Below are positions 18,745 through 28,421 of a stretch of DNA of 64,000 nt, piece by piece. The translations under genes and the position numbers were made by a program. The stretch comes from Bacillus sp. AFS006103 (GTDB taxonomy: Bacteria; Bacillota; Bacilli; Bacillales; Cytobacillaceae), in contig NTXX01000004.1 of NCBI GenBank assembly GCA_002559145.1, positions 107,067 through 171,066 of the forward strand, read 5' to 3'. Position 1 is the first letter of the stretch. Every line of letters begins with the position of its first letter. The notes below the pieces were generated by a model. That model was given only the letters and a program-made list of their open reading frames with translations. It made no database searches and had not been told where the DNA came from.

Positions 18745-19743
18745 TTAACGCTTCTTACTTTCAGTTACTTCTAATACGTCCAAAAAGAAAACAAAGACAG
18801 GTATTCCGACGATCAAGCCCCATACACCAAAAAAGTGCTCGGAGAAAATCAAGACTATAAATGTATAGAAAACTGGAAGATTTGTTTTGGAACTCATTAA
18901 ATTTGGATTAAGGATATACGCCTCAATTCCATGAATAATCATAATGGCAATACCGACATAAAGGACTTTGATCAAACCGCCGATACTATAGGCGATGATT
19001 GCAAGTGGAATGATTGAAATAATGACACCAGCGACTGGAATGAGCCCCAAAATGAAAATCATGATCGATAACCCGCCAAGCTGTGGGAAATCCAATATCC
19101 ATAGGGAAATGGTTGTCAAAATGCAATTCACAACAGCAATGATTAGCTGCGCTTCAATGACTTTACCAAACGTTCCTACAAATTTCCGTGCAAAAAATTC
19201 AATTTCAGAGTAAATGGGTGCAACCTTACTGGTTCTGAATTTCTTTGTAAACACAATCAAACGCGGTTTTTCTAAAAGGAAGAACAAACTCATTAGCAGG
19301 GCTAATAAAATTTGCAGACCAATTTTACTAATATCCGTAAAGTATTTTAAGACAAAGGTAAAGCCTTGCTCTAAATAGCTTGATATTTTTATTTCTTCCA
19401 TTCGACTCATGACGTAATTCAGGACAATATTATCGTGCTTCGTTGTATAGAAAGCAGTTAATTGCTTGATTAGTGCAGTAATTTCGCCTGCAATCATTGG
19501 CAGGTACATGACCAAGCCATAAGAAAGCAGACCGACAATACTCGCATACGATATCACAACAATTAACCTTCTGTTAAGCGGTATTTTTCTTTCAATGAAT
19601 TGCACTAAGCGATCCATTAAAAAAGCAAATATAAACGTAAGTAAGATTAAATTAATCATCGACTTCATTGCATAGATAGCAATAGCAATGACGACAAAGA
19701 TTGATATTCTCTTGAAACTTGTGCTCTGCAAAATTTTATTCAT
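18745..19743 (-). CDS. AI-2E family transporter (YdbI-like permease)
   Basis: A membrane protein of about 332 residues with seven to eight hydrophobic segments and a central cytosolic or coiled region, in the pattern of the AI-2E transporter family (PF01594). The conserved C-terminal block with GGLSIMIFILGLIPVAG and a terminal GLIVGIPVFVF segment is present. Members have been linked to ion/proton antiport or AI-2 export; the name gives no safe substrate. Two adjacent ATGs occur; the second (19743) has better spacing from AAGGG. Confidence 0.85.
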   Translation of the reverse strand: MNKILQSTSFKRISIFVVIAIAIYAMKSMINLILLTFIFAFLMDRLVQFIERKIPLNRRLIVVISYASIVGLLSYGLVMYLPMIAGEITALIKQLTAFYTTKHDNIVLNYVMSRMEEIKISSYLEQGFTFVLKYFTDISKIGLQILLALLMSLFFLLEKPRLIVFTKKFRTSKVAPIYSEIEFFARKFVGTFGKVIEAQLIIAVVNCILTTISLWILDFPQLGGLSIMIFILGLIPVAGVIISIIPLAIIAYSIGGLIKVLYVGIAIMIIHGIEAYILNPNLMSSKTNLPVFYTFIVLIFSEHFFGVWGLIVGIPVFVFFLDVLEVTESKKR

Positions 19744-19845
19744 CATAGTCCCTTATCGATCCCCATTATCTTCACTATAAATTCACATGAAAAAGTTTTT
19801 TATCCTAACGTTATTATATCAAATCGGCAGGTATTTTGTCGTATT

Positions 19846-20865
19846 TTAAAATTGAACAGGTGTCGTTGTCTTTTCAATTGGTTTCCCTTCATATCCTTGT
19901 TTCTTTAAATAATCCAGAAGCTTTGGCAAATGGGCAAGTGTTTCCTTTCGCTCGTGTAAAAGGATAACCAGAGGTCCATTATGATCTTTCCTTTGTTTAA
20001 TTTGCGCGATGACACTATTGACATATCGTTTATCCTTATAGTACCAATCCTTACTATCAATATTCCAGTCCCACATTAAATACCCGTTTTGCTTTACAGC
20101 CTTTTTATATTCGGGAGTCATGTTTGGGGCACTTCCATAAGGTGTTCTCATAATAAAGGAATTGACACCAGACACTTTCAATAATGTGTTTCGATTTTGG
20201 GTTAATTCACTGAGTACTGTTTTTTTAGATTTATAAAATTTCTTTTGACTATGAGATACACTATGTAATCCAACCGTTTCTCCTGATTTGGTCATTAATT
20301 TAACTGATTCTGGATATCTGCGTATATTCCCGTCAATCATAAAGAATGTCGCTTTATATTGATATTTTTCAAGCAGTGAGATAATCTGATCGGAAAAAGC
20401 TGCTGGACCATCATCAAATGTTAAGTAGACTATTTTCTTCCCACTTTTGTTAGGTTGTGTATTTTTTTGTTTAATCGGAGTTGCATTGGATTCCTTTGTC
20501 GATGGTTGAGAAGTAGTTTTATCTGTTGTGGTGGGGTGTGCCGCAGCTAAATCTGTAGTAGTATGGTTTGGCACCTTACTTGACTCTCGTTCTTGCTTAT
20601 TTCTCCAAATCACGGCTTCCTCTTGTTGCTTTCTCATCATTTCTTTTTCCAATTTTAAATCATTTGTGTTTCGAACAATCATTTCTGCTGATACACTTTT
20701 CTTCATTGGCAGATTAGTAGCTTCATTTTTTGGGTGATTATTAGCATCATTGCCAGCAGCCATCGCTTGAAAATAATTACTAACAAAGATCCCCGCAAAC
20801 AAAAAAGTAACCCCAATGATGGCAATTAACGTCCCCTTCGACCAATTGCTTTTAAAGTTCCCCAT
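19846..20865 (-). CDS. Polysaccharide deacetylase, membrane-anchored
   Basis: A NodB-domain deacetylase of 339 residues. An N-terminal membrane anchor (about residues 13-32) and a Gln/Thr/Lys-rich extracytoplasmic linker (40-140) precede the catalytic domain (about 142-325). Seen: TFDDGP (metal and catalytic Asp), HSVSH (metal-binding His pair), RTPYGS and the WDWNIDSKDW block, and LLHE near the end. Such enzymes remove acetyl groups from peptidoglycan or other GlcNAc polymers, often giving lysozyme resistance. It stands alone; the exact substrate is inferred. Confidence 0.88.
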   Translation of the reverse strand: MGNFKSNWSKGTLIAIIGVTFLFAGIFVSNYFQAMAAGNDANNHPKNEATNLPMKKSVSAEMIVRNTNDLKLEKEMMRKQQEEAVIWRNKQERESSKVPNHTTTDLAAAHPTTTDKTTSQPSTKESNATPIKQKNTQPNKSGKKIVYLTFDDGPAAFSDQIISLLEKYQYKATFFMIDGNIRRYPESVKLMTKSGETVGLHSVSHSQKKFYKSKKTVLSELTQNRNTLLKVSGVNSFIMRTPYGSAPNMTPEYKKAVKQNGYLMWDWNIDSKDWYYKDKRYVNSVIAQIKQRKDHNGPLVILLHERKETLAHLPKLLDYLKKQGYEGKPIEKTTTPVQF

Positions 20866-21007
20866 TGATCAATCCCTCTTTGATGTTTTTTATATTTCTT
20901 TTTCCATTATAGACGAAATTTTTACCAAAGTGTTACCAAACTATTAAATTATTACAATATAGGTAAAAGGTTATATCTACTTAAATTAGTACAAAACTAT
21001 TCCAAAC

Positions 21008-21035
21008 AAAAAAAGCCTTTCGAATGGCTTTTTTT
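21008..21035 (-). terminator. Terminator of the tad operon and its regulator gene
   Basis: AAAAAAAGCC-TTTCGAAT-GGCTTTTTTT; the minus strand ends in seven T. It lies 5 bp past the stop of the regulator gene, and no terminator separates that gene from tadC. Confidence 0.85.
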
Positions 21036-21039
21036 GTTT

Positions 21040-21363
21040 TTACTCCTCTTTTTCTTTTCCTAATAAGCTGATTAATTCCTGAATTTGCTCTATTTTTTTC
21101 CTATTCATGTCATCCTCAGATAAACTAATTTCTAACTTCAATGTGCTTCTATAGGGGTTTTTATTTTCTTTTGGCTTAATCAAATAATTCATATCGACTT
21201 TGAGCACTTTGGCTATTTTTTCAATGATTTCAATACTGGGGTTTTTTTGAATTCCTCTTTCAAGCAAGCTTAAGTAGGATTTTGAAATTCCGGTAAATTT
21301 ACCCAGTTCGGTTAATGAATAGCCCCTTTCTTGTCGTAACCTTTTAAGTACATATCCATCCAT
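21040..21363 (-). CDS. SinR-like XRE-family repressor at the end of the tad operon
   Basis: A DNA-binding protein of 107 residues. An N-terminal helix-turn-helix (about 1-63) shows the SinR-type block GYSLTELGKFTGISKSYLSLLERG followed by NPSIEIIEKIAKVL, very close in spacing to B. subtilis SinR. The C-terminal part (SEDDMNRKKIEQIQELISLL) resembles the SinR/SinI oligomerisation helices. The start was set at ATG 21363, eight bases from AAAGGAG, not the TTG before it. Its gene lies 33 bp after tadC without a terminator between them, so it is probably cotranscribed with the pilus genes and may control them; see the two operators near 28.6-28.8 kb. Confidence 0.85.
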   Translation of the reverse strand: MDGYVLKRLRQERGYSLTELGKFTGISKSYLSLLERGIQKNPSIEIIEKIAKVLKVDMNYLIKPKENKNPYRSTLKLEISLSEDDMNRKKIEQIQELISLLGKEKEE

Positions 21364-21396
21364 CAAATCACTCCTTTGTAACCCAAACCAGTCAAA

Positions 21397-22329
21397 TTAA
21401 CCGACCAGCCCCTTTGTAACCAACTGTATGACTAATGGACCAAGTATCACAATAAATAAGGAAGGAAAAATGAAAAATACCATTGGAAACAGCATTTTCA
21501 CCGGTGCTTTCATCGCTTGCTCTCGCGCTGCCTCGCGACGCTGCTCGCGTACGCGTACCGTTAGATTCCCCAAGACCTTCGCCATTCCTATTCCAAGCTG
21601 ATCCGCCTGAATGAGCGAGGTAATGATACTCTGGAATGAATCAGATGGGACACGTTTCCGAAGATCGTAAAAGGCTTCCCTTCTAGATTTACCGAGCTTC
21701 ATATCCTCCAAGGTTTGAAAAAACTCATCGGCAAGTGGACCCTTTATTTTCTTAGAGACCTCTGCCAAAGCTAAATCCAGACCCATCCCGGCCTCAAGCA
21801 ACAGGTTTACAGTATCAAAAAAGTCGGGCATTGACAGATTAATCGCTTTGATTCTCGCTGTCTTCTTTTTCCCAAGGTAAAATACTGGGAGTCGGAATCC
21901 TAAAAAGGCCATGGTAATGATCATCAGCCATGTCAGCATTTTGTTATCTGAAATAGGTAATATAAAGAAGAAAACAGGCAAGCCCATTCCAACACTTAAT
22001 ACTATTTGAAAAAGTCGGAAATCAATCGCCGATTTAAAGGGATAGCCTGCTTCCCGTAACAGCATATCTAGTCTTTTTCTCTCTTCCTTAGACACCTTCT
22101 GATTTAATTTTTCAGTTCCCATTTTCCAGTAGCTAGTAAATAAGCCACTTATGGTTTCTCTCTTCCTATCATTCAAATCGTCCTCATATTGTTTTTTTGA
22201 TGGTTTACCCAAAAACATGATTACCCTTTCATTGATGGCAATTTGCTTTTTAAAAACAGTTAACAAGATTCCTGCCAGAACAGTAGTCACAAACCCAGCT
22301 AATAGAAAAATAAAAATCAAATCAAGCAT
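21397..22329 (-). CDS. tadC: Tad pilus inner-membrane platform protein TadC
   Basis: Type II secretion F-domain protein of 310 residues. N-terminal membrane helix, a cytosolic region, two central membrane helices near residues 105-155, the conserved F domain (MPDFFDTVNLLLEAGMGLDLAL...), and a C-terminal membrane helix. With TadB it forms the platform on which the TadA ATPase drives assembly of Flp pili. It starts 4 bp after tadB stops and is the last pilus gene of the operon. Confidence 0.9.
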   Translation of the reverse strand: MLDLIFIFLLAGFVTTVLAGILLTVFKKQIAINERVIMFLGKPSKKQYEDDLNDRKRETISGLFTSYWKMGTEKLNQKVSKEERKRLDMLLREAGYPFKSAIDFRLFQIVLSVGMGLPVFFFILPISDNKMLTWLMIITMAFLGFRLPVFYLGKKKTARIKAINLSMPDFFDTVNLLLEAGMGLDLALAEVSKKIKGPLADEFFQTLEDMKLGKSRREAFYDLRKRVPSDSFQSIITSLIQADQLGIGMAKVLGNLTVRVREQRREAAREQAMKAPVKMLFPMVFFIFPSLFIVILGPLVIQLVTKGLVG

Positions 22330-22333
22330 TGCC

Positions 22334-23296
22334 CTACACCTCGATTCGGATAATTTTCTGAATAATTAACCAACCGATGATGTTTGCGGTTGCCCCTACA
22401 AAAATCATCATCCATCCTAAGGGATGCTGCAACATCGGGGCGAAATAATCCCAGTTTACCAGTGCTAAATATAAACCTAGAGCGACTGGAAGTAAGGTAA
22501 TTATCCATGAGGACATCCTTCCTTGTGCGGTCAGGGTTTTCAATTCTTCCAAAATACGCACCCTGCCTCTAATGGTTTCTTCCATCGTTTCCAGCAATTC
22601 AGCTAAATTACCGCCACTCTGCCTTTGAGCAAGAATCGCCCTGACAACAACATCCAATTCTTTATTTGGCAAGCGCTTTACTAAGTCTGCAAAAACATCA
22701 TCCACCGGCACACCAAGCCCTGCCTGGCGAACCAGCCGTTCAAATTCTGGTCCAAGAGGGTCGGGTATTTCCTTGCCGACAAGCTGCATTGCCTGCATGA
22801 AACTGAAGCCTGCCCGCATCGAATTCGCCATCGTGCCTAATACTTCAATTAATTGATAGTTTACCCTTGCCAACCGAATTCTTCTTTTACGTTTCATCAA
22901 ATTAATAGGAAGGATGAATCCAATAATTATGACCAGCAAAACAAGATACCAAGGCAGCCCAATTAAGCCCGAGATTACCCCACTACCTGCTGGAACTAGG
23001 ATTCTTATTGCAAAGAACTCTTCAGGCTTTAATTTACTACCAGCCTCCAATAAAATTTTCTCAGTATTCTCACTAAATTGAACATTTTTAAAAATATTCG
23101 CTGTGGCACCGAAAAAGCGCTTAATTAAAGAGGAACCTCTTTCTTGATGATTGTTCGTTTCAACCATTTGCGGAGAGGGTAAAAATTCTTTCATCCGGTT
23201 ATTCATTCTTTTATTACGGAAATATCCACTTAAGAAAAGAAAAATCAAGACAGTGACAAGACTAAATATGATCAGCAATTCAAGGACTATTTTCAT
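22334..23296 (-). CDS. tadB: Tad pilus inner-membrane platform protein TadB
   Basis: Paralogue of TadC with 320 residues and the same F-domain plan: N-terminal helix, central helix pair near 100-130, the block LIEVLGTMANSMRAGFSFMQAM, and terminal helices. The start was placed at ATG 23296, which gives an ATGA overlap with tadA; an upstream ATG at 23320 lies inside tadA and lacks a spaced ribosome binding site. Platform component for Flp pilus assembly. Confidence 0.9.
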   Translation of the reverse strand: MKIVLELLIIFSLVTVLIFLFLSGYFRNKRMNNRMKEFLPSPQMVETNNHQERGSSLIKRFFGATANIFKNVQFSENTEKILLEAGSKLKPEEFFAIRILVPAGSGVISGLIGLPWYLVLLVIIIGFILPINLMKRKRRIRLARVNYQLIEVLGTMANSMRAGFSFMQAMQLVGKEIPDPLGPEFERLVRQAGLGVPVDDVFADLVKRLPNKELDVVVRAILAQRQSGGNLAELLETMEETIRGRVRILEELKTLTAQGRMSSWIITLLPVALGLYLALVNWDYFAPMLQHPLGWMMIFVGATANIIGWLIIQKIIRIEV

Positions 23297-24639
23297 TGCT
23301 GCCACTCTCCAACAAACCATGAGGCCGGTAATTTGTAGCCATTTAGTTCAAGTTGCTCTGTGAACCTTGGACGAATACCAGAGCTTGTAAATTTCCCTTC
23401 CATTCGACCATCATCAGTAATACCGGATTCCTTATATAGATATAGATCTTGGAGGACAATTGTTTCTCCCTCTAAACCTAACACCTCAGTGATATGAGTG
23501 ATTTTCCTTGTCCCATCCTTCATTCTTGATTGATGGACAATTAAATCAATCGCATTGGCAATTTGTTCACGGATTGCCTTAATCGGCAGTTCATAACCCG
23601 CCATCAATACCATCGTCTCCAAGCGGGACAGAATATCACGAGGAGAATTGGCATGCCCAGTACTCAAACCACCGTCATGACCAGTATTCATGGCTTGGAG
23701 CATATCTAATGCCTCGGCACCACGAACCTCGCCGACCACAATTCGGTCTGGACGCATCCTGAGAGCGTTACGGACTAAATCCCGAATCGTAATTTGACCT
23801 TTCCCTTCTATATTTGGGGGCCGTGATTCAAGTGCAATGATATGTTCCTGATCAAGCTTAAGCTCGGCTGCATCCTCAATCGTAACAATTCGGTCGTCAT
23901 TGGGAATAAACGAAGATAACACATTTAGCGTCGAAGTTTTTCCTGATCCTGTCCCCCCGCTGATAAAGATATTAAGTCTCGATTTAACACAAACCTCTAG
24001 AAAATCTGCCATATCCTTCGTTAAGGTACCAAACTGAACCAAATCTTTTATCGTAAACGGGGTATCGGAGAACTTACGTATCGTTAAACACGGTCCTTTT
24101 AAGGCAAGCGGAGGGATAATAGCATTCACACGAGAGCCGTCAGGTAGACGGGCATCCACCATTGGTGAACTCTCATCAATCCGACGACCGATGGGCGAGA
24201 CAATTCGTTCGATGACACGCATGACATGCTGGTTATCGATAAAATTCAGTTCACTTCGGTAAACCTTGCCTTTTTTTTCATAATAAATCTCATTGTAGTT
24301 GTTAACCATAACCTCACTTATTAAGGGATTATCTAACAGTGGGGTAATCGGTCCATAAGCGAGAAGTTCATCCTTAACGTAATGCAAGATTTCTTGCTTT
24401 TCTTCAAACGTCAGTCTTCCGCCCTCTTGGTCAAAGAATGCAGATCCCAGTTCCTCGATTTTACTTTTTTCCGCTTCTTTGCTCTGTCCAGGATATTTTT
24501 TCAATTCGTCTAACAAGTGATTGTGAAGTTCGGCTTCTATTTCCCAAAATTCCTGCGACTTCTTCGGAACGGAAAACTCTGGAACCTCCTTGTTTAGAGT
24601 AATCGTAGATCCTTCGATATAACGTTTAAATAATGACAT
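23293..24639 (-). CDS. tadA: Tad pilus assembly ATPase TadA/CpaF
   Basis: Secretion ATPase of the CpaF/VirB11 family, 448 residues. The Walker A motif [11 protein letters not shown] is near residue 225; the Asp box ([12 protein letters not shown]), Walker B region ([19 protein letters not shown]) and the His box ([10 protein letters not shown]) follow. An N-terminal domain of about 150 residues precedes the catalytic core. It powers polymerisation of Flp pilin. The stop overlaps the tadB start (ATGA). Confidence 0.95.
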   Translation of the reverse strand: MSLFKRYIEGSTITLNKEVPEFSVPKKSQEFWEIEAELHNHLLDELKKYPGQSKEAEKSKIEELGSAFFDQEGGRLTFEEKQEILHYVKDELLAYGPITPLLDNPLISEVMVNNYNEIYYEKKGKVYRSELNFIDNQHVMRVIERIVSPIGRRIDESSPMVDARLPDGSRVNAIIPPLALKGPCLTIRKFSDTPFTIKDLVQFGTLTKDMADFLEVCVKSRLNIFISGGTGSGKTSTLNVLSSFIPNDDRIVTIEDAAELKLDQEHIIALESRPPNIEGKGQITIRDLVRNALRMRPDRIVVGEVRGAEALDMLQAMNTGHDGGLSTGHANSPRDILSRLETMVLMAGYELPIKAIREQIANAIDLIVHQSRMKDGTRKITHITEVLGLEGETIVLQDLYLYKESGITDDGRMEGKFTSSGIRPRFTEQLELNGYKLPASWFVGEWQQ

Positions 24640-24652
24640 GTTCCGTCCCGCC

Positions 24653-25837
24653 TCACTTTCCTACCTTGAACCATTTTTTAGCTTTCTTACTCTCATTAAT
24701 CTCACCACTTTTTTGTTCATAAAGCTGATTAGATAGCTTCCAAACGGCCTTGCCTAGATGGCTTCTTGGGTTCGAAAGCATAAACGGCTGGCCTGATTTT
24801 ATCGAGGATGATGCCACATTTACTTGTTCTGGCAGCGTGAAATAGACCTCTACTCCGAGAATTTCCTTGATTTTTTTCACATCGAGCCCTTGGCTTTTTA
24901 CTTGTCGGTTAAGAATAAGGCTTACTTTATCCTTTAATTTAATTGACTCTAATGTATCAAGATAAAGATGGCTTAACCTGAGCTCGGAAATTTCGTTAGT
25001 TGTAAGTAATAAAATCTCATCTGCCAAATCGAGGAATCCTAGGTGGATTTCAGATAGATAAACAGGCATATCAATAAAGACGATATCAAAAGATTTCTTT
25101 GTCTCTTCAATAGCCTCTCTGATATGCTTTTCTGAAATACCTTCAAAGAATTCTGGACGCGGGGGTGCAGCAAGAATCGAGACCCCACCATCAACAAGTG
25201 TCATATATTGGCTAATCGAATAATTGGCTTGGCCATATCCCTCTTTTACCCATTCATAAATTGTTTTTTTCGGTTTCATATTATAGTAGATAGCCACTTC
25301 ACCAAATTGGAAGTTCCCATCAATAACAGCAACCTTCTTTCCCATATTAGAAAAGGCAACTGCTAGATTAACAGTAAGCATCGTCCTGCCCACTCCACCC
25401 TTTGGGCTCGCGACAGCAATGACTCGGGCTTTTTCCTTTTTATAATGGTGGAAATTAGGTTCCATCTTGGAGCGGTGATGCATGAAATTCTTCGCATGAG
25501 CAACTGCTTCAGAAAGTTCTCCAAGCTTATATGTAGAACGAAGTGTATCTGAAGCCCCATTTAGCATCGCCTTTTTAAGGTTTTCCATTTCTTCAGGCAC
25601 AACCAAGATAATATAAACAGATGGGTATAGTGCAGAAATTTCCTGACAAAGTTCATAAATGTTAAATTGAGTATGTGCCACTAAAAATAATACAGACTGA
25701 TCATTCCTGCTTAAAAGTGAATGAAGCCTGTCAATTTCACTAGTTGCCGTTAATTGAAATTGCTGTTTTTCTAGATAGGTTTTGATTTCTCCAAGCGGGG
25801 CATTTTCTTCATAAAAGTAAACCCAGTTTATACTCAT
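24653..25837 (-). CDS. tadZ: Tad pilus localisation ATPase TadZ/CpaE
   Basis: A two-domain protein of 394 residues. The first 125 residues look like a degenerate receiver domain. The rest is a ParA/MinD-type ATPase with the deviant Walker A KGGVGRT (near residue 147), DGNFQFGEVA, the IVFIDMP Walker B and the switch-like LLLTTNEISELRLS. TadZ places the pilus machine in the cell. The start codon shares one base with the cpaB stop (TAATG), so the two are translationally coupled. Confidence 0.9.
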   Translation of the reverse strand: MSINWVYFYEENAPLGEIKTYLEKQQFQLTATSEIDRLHSLLSRNDQSVLFLVAHTQFNIYELCQEISALYPSVYIILVVPEEMENLKKAMLNGASDTLRSTYKLGELSEAVAHAKNFMHHRSKMEPNFHHYKKEKARVIAVASPKGGVGRTMLTVNLAVAFSNMGKKVAVIDGNFQFGEVAIYYNMKPKKTIYEWVKEGYGQANYSISQYMTLVDGGVSILAAPPRPEFFEGISEKHIREAIEETKKSFDIVFIDMPVYLSEIHLGFLDLADEILLLTTNEISELRLSHLYLDTLESIKLKDKVSLILNRQVKSQGLDVKKIKEILGVEVYFTLPEQVNVASSSIKSGQPFMLSNPRSHLGKAVWKLSNQLYEQKSGEINESKKAKKWFKVGK

Positions 25838-26457
25838 TACTTATCACTGCTCCCCTCTTTGATTACTTCTCTCGTTTGCTTTAGTCCTGCTTTTCCCGTT
25901 TGTTTATCCTCTGTATTTCTTAGCATTAAATAAAATCCATCTTTATCTTTGGAAGCTAAACTGAGAACGACCCCTTCTTCGGGAGTGACTTCCAACGTAA
26001 CAGTTTCATATTTAAGAGCCCCTTCCTTGTTGTCAGATGATTGACCAGAAGTAAGGACCTTCACATTCTCTAAGACAAGAACGGCAGATCTAAATTCTTT
26101 ATCCTTTTTCTCATCTTTCGTTGATTCATAGGCAATCACGTCGACCATTGAATTTGGGGCAACATAGCCGGAAACGCCTGTTTCTAGATTAACCTTGATA
26201 GAAATGGCGCGTTTTCCTTTGCTTACATCTACGATTGGATTGGTGAATTCTCTCTTGAGGACTTTATCTTTTTTTGCTTGTTTGTCTTTTTCTTTTTGTT
26301 CATCGGATTTTACTTCTTTGGCTTCTGCTTTTTCCTGAGTAACTTGCGTGCTGGCAGGAGTGGATGCTTTTTCTTTTGCAATAATAGTTATGTACAAAAA
26401 GCCCGCTACCGCCATACCTAATATTAATGAGATCATCCAAATCTTTTTTGTGTTCAT
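25837..26457 (-). CDS. cpaB: Flp pilus assembly protein CpaB/RcpC
   Basis: Envelope protein of 206 residues with an N-terminal membrane anchor (about residues 7-26), a Lys/Glu-rich linker, and an SAF-like beta domain (about 78-190, beginning RAISIKVNLETGVSGYVAPNSMVDVIAY). In Gram-negative Tad systems this protein works with the outer-membrane secretin; in this single-membrane organism no secretin gene is present, so it likely acts as a periplasm-facing or wall-spanning stabiliser (inference). Confidence 0.87.
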   Translation of the reverse strand: MNTKKIWMISLILGMAVAGFLYITIIAKEKASTPASTQVTQEKAEAKEVKSDEQKEKDKQAKKDKVLKREFTNPIVDVSKGKRAISIKVNLETGVSGYVAPNSMVDVIAYESTKDEKKDKEFRSAVLVLENVKVLTSGQSSDNKEGALKYETVTLEVTPEEGVVLSLASKDKDGFYLMLRNTEDKQTGKAGLKQTREVIKEGSSDK

Positions 26458-26479
26458 ATCGTCCTCCTCCTTCTGCTAT

Positions 26480-27457
26480 CTATTCAACTAGAGATACACC
26501 TAACACATGATAATTATTTGCATCTCCCGGATCTCCAAACTCTCCAAAAGTTATTGTTTCTATATATCTTGCATTTACTCTTTTGGGGTTACCTTTCTCA
26601 TCGATGGAAGAAATCCAAATTGATGCAAAGCCAGTTATTTTAACCATCGTTTTCCCATTTATATCAGTAAAACTTTCTACAATTGGAACAATAATAACTC
26701 TGCTACATGAGCTATCAGCAGTATCGTAATTTGAACAATACGATTTTGAAGCATCCCGGATAATTCTATCATTAAATCCATCTCTCACATTTCCCCAGCT
26801 AAAACCCGTTTTTGTGTATTCATACATATTCTCTGAAACTTCCAAATTCACTCCATTAAAAATGTTATTATATAAAACATTTCCACCATTACCACCTATA
26901 GATAAAAAGCCGAAATTCCCACTTATGGATGAGTTATTTCCATTACCTGATTCAAAGTTCATAGGGAACTCTGGATAAGGATAACCTGATTCTCCAGATT
27001 TAGGGAGCTTATCAGCTGGAATTGCAACAGGAACAATCCCCTCTCCTCCTACAAAACCACTTTTAAATTGTGCTTTTGCAAAAGCAGGTACTGCAATCGA
27101 TTCGACACCAAACATTCTAGCAAAGGTGAGGCTTGCATTTACCGTTTTCTTTATTGAAATATAGTCTGAACCAGTTTTAATATCTGAAGCTGTTAAAGTT
27201 AATTTGTTTTTGTCAGCAATACTAATAGCTGTACTTACTGCTTTACTATCACCTGCCATAAGTTCACTCGCACCAGCTAAGACTGAGGCATCTAGGGTCT
27301 TTTGTAAATTACCTTTTTTAACATACACAGTTCCTACATCAACAACTACTGCTGAAATACCACAGATTATAATCAAAATTACAGCAACAAAAACCATTGA
27401 GGCCCCCTGCTGGTTTTTCCATATATTTTTTAATCTGTTTAATATAATTTTTTTCAT
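26480..27457 (-). CDS. tadG: TadG-like pseudopilin/adhesin subunit
   Basis: A protein of 325 residues whose first 60 residues form the Tad/TadG-type module: a short basic leader, QQGASMVFVAVILIIICGI with a membrane helix, and VVVDVGTVYVKKGNLQKTLDAS. The remainder is extracytoplasmic, rich in Gly/Asn/Ser (a GGNGGN-type stretch near 185-205), and contains Cys pairs (CSNYD, SSCSR). It lacks the von Willebrand A domain found in longer TadG proteins. It likely caps or associates with the pilus. Confidence 0.82.
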   Translation of the reverse strand: MKKIILNRLKNIWKNQQGASMVFVAVILIIICGISAVVVDVGTVYVKKGNLQKTLDASVLAGASELMAGDSKAVSTAISIADKNKLTLTASDIKTGSDYISIKKTVNASLTFARMFGVESIAVPAFAKAQFKSGFVGGEGIVPVAIPADKLPKSGESGYPYPEFPMNFESGNGNNSSISGNFGFLSIGGNGGNVLYNNIFNGVNLEVSENMYEYTKTGFSWGNVRDGFNDRIIRDASKSYCSNYDTADSSCSRVIIVPIVESFTDINGKTMVKITGFASIWISSIDEKGNPKRVNARYIETITFGEFGDPGDANNYHVLGVSLVE

Positions 27458-27459
27458 AT

Positions 27460-27828
27460 TTATTCCACCCTCATTACTGTTGTATTAGATAATTCCATTG
27501 GAGAAACTATTGAATCAGCCAAGGGTGTAATGAAATTAAAATCATATTTCAATTGGATTTCTACTTCTGTACCGGTTTTTCGATTGGCTTCTGCAGGAGG
27601 GGATATATTTATTAGTTTAAGACCTGTAATGTAATAATTTGCTCTAGCCTCTATAACTGCATTTGACGAATGAACACTTGCCAATCTTGCCGCTTCCCTC
27701 CCGGCATGGTCCAGTGTTAATATCGTGTAAAGTAATCTACCAAAGTCAACAATTCCGAATAAGAAAAATAACAAAATTGGTACCATAAGAGCTGTTTCAA
27801 CAAGGGATTGCCCCTTCTCAGACTTCAT
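27460..27828 (-). CDS. tadE: TadE-like pseudopilin
   Basis: A small pseudopilin of 122 residues. It begins MKSEKGQSLVETALMVPILL: the short basic leader plus GQSLVE(T)A, the TadE-type signal for the pilus prepilin peptidase, followed by a membrane helix. The rest is a small extracytoplasmic domain. The start is ATG 27828 with GGGGAGG six bases upstream; it overlaps the tadV stop as ATGA. It is followed two bases later by tadG. Confidence 0.88.
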   Translation of the reverse strand: MKSEKGQSLVETALMVPILLFFLFGIVDFGRLLYTILTLDHAGREAARLASVHSSNAVIEARANYYITGLKLINISPPAEANRKTGTEVEIQLKYDFNFITPLADSIVSPMELSNTTVMRVE

Positions 27829-28331
27829 ATTATCCTCCCCAGTAAGTAAGTGCATAAGGCACCGATTGCAATAGGAACCCCATATGGAATTGTAGGGGCA
27901 AGATCTGTCTTTTCCAGATTAAGCGATCCTTCGCTCGCTTTAATAAATAAAAATGAATAAAACACCCTTATGAAAAAGCTTTTTAATTCTCCTCGACGCA
28001 GCATTATTACTAGCGCAATCACACCACCAATTACTGCCGCATAAAAAAAGTTATAGAACACGAATTGGGTCCCTTTAAGTGCCCCAACAGCAGCTAAGAG
28101 TTTTACATCCCCCGCCCCAATTCCTCCCATCAAAAAAGGGATTAATAAAAGAGAAAATCCAACTAAGAAACCTTTACCACTATATAAAAAGCCTTCGAAT
28201 CCATTTAAATTTATAGAATAGGTAAAACCGATAATGATAGCAGGTAGAGTAACAATATTAAAAATTTTTCTAGATTTAATATCGGTAATTACACAAGTAA
28301 AAAGTACAATCAATAAAATAAAATCAACCAT
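27825..28331 (-). CDS. tadV: A24-family prepilin peptidase TadV/CpaA
   Basis: Membrane aspartyl peptidase of 168 residues with about five to six membrane segments. The two catalytic Asp motifs are visible: CVITDIKSRKIFN near residue 15 and GGIGAGDVKLLAA near 67 (GxGD). It cleaves the leader of Flp pilin and of TadE/TadG. The short form lacks the methylase domain, as usual in Tad systems. The start is ATG 28331 behind AAAAGGAGG; a longer open frame up to 28397 has no such site. Confidence 0.92.
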   Translation of the reverse strand: MVDFILLIVLFTCVITDIKSRKIFNIVTLPAIIIGFTYSINLNGFEGFLYSGKGFLVGFSLLLIPFLMGGIGAGDVKLLAAVGALKGTQFVFYNFFYAAVIGGVIALVIMLRRGELKSFFIRVFYSFLFIKASEGSLNLEKTDLAPTIPYGVPIAIGALCTYLLGRII

Positions 28332-28357
28332 TTTTATCCTCCTTTTGTTATAAAGGA

Positions 28358-28387
28358 AACCCCGCTTCTCCAAAATGAAAAGCAGGG
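28358..28387 (-). terminator. Intercistronic hairpin after flp
   Basis: On the minus strand CCCTGCTTTT pairs with GAAGCGGGG around a short loop, followed by TTTCCTTT. It lies between flp and tadV and probably works as a partial terminator or 3'-end stabiliser so that pilin mRNA exceeds that of the assembly genes (inference). Confidence 0.6.
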
Positions 28388-28421
28388 CTAAGCGCAAATC
28401 TTTATTGTTTATTTTTATTGC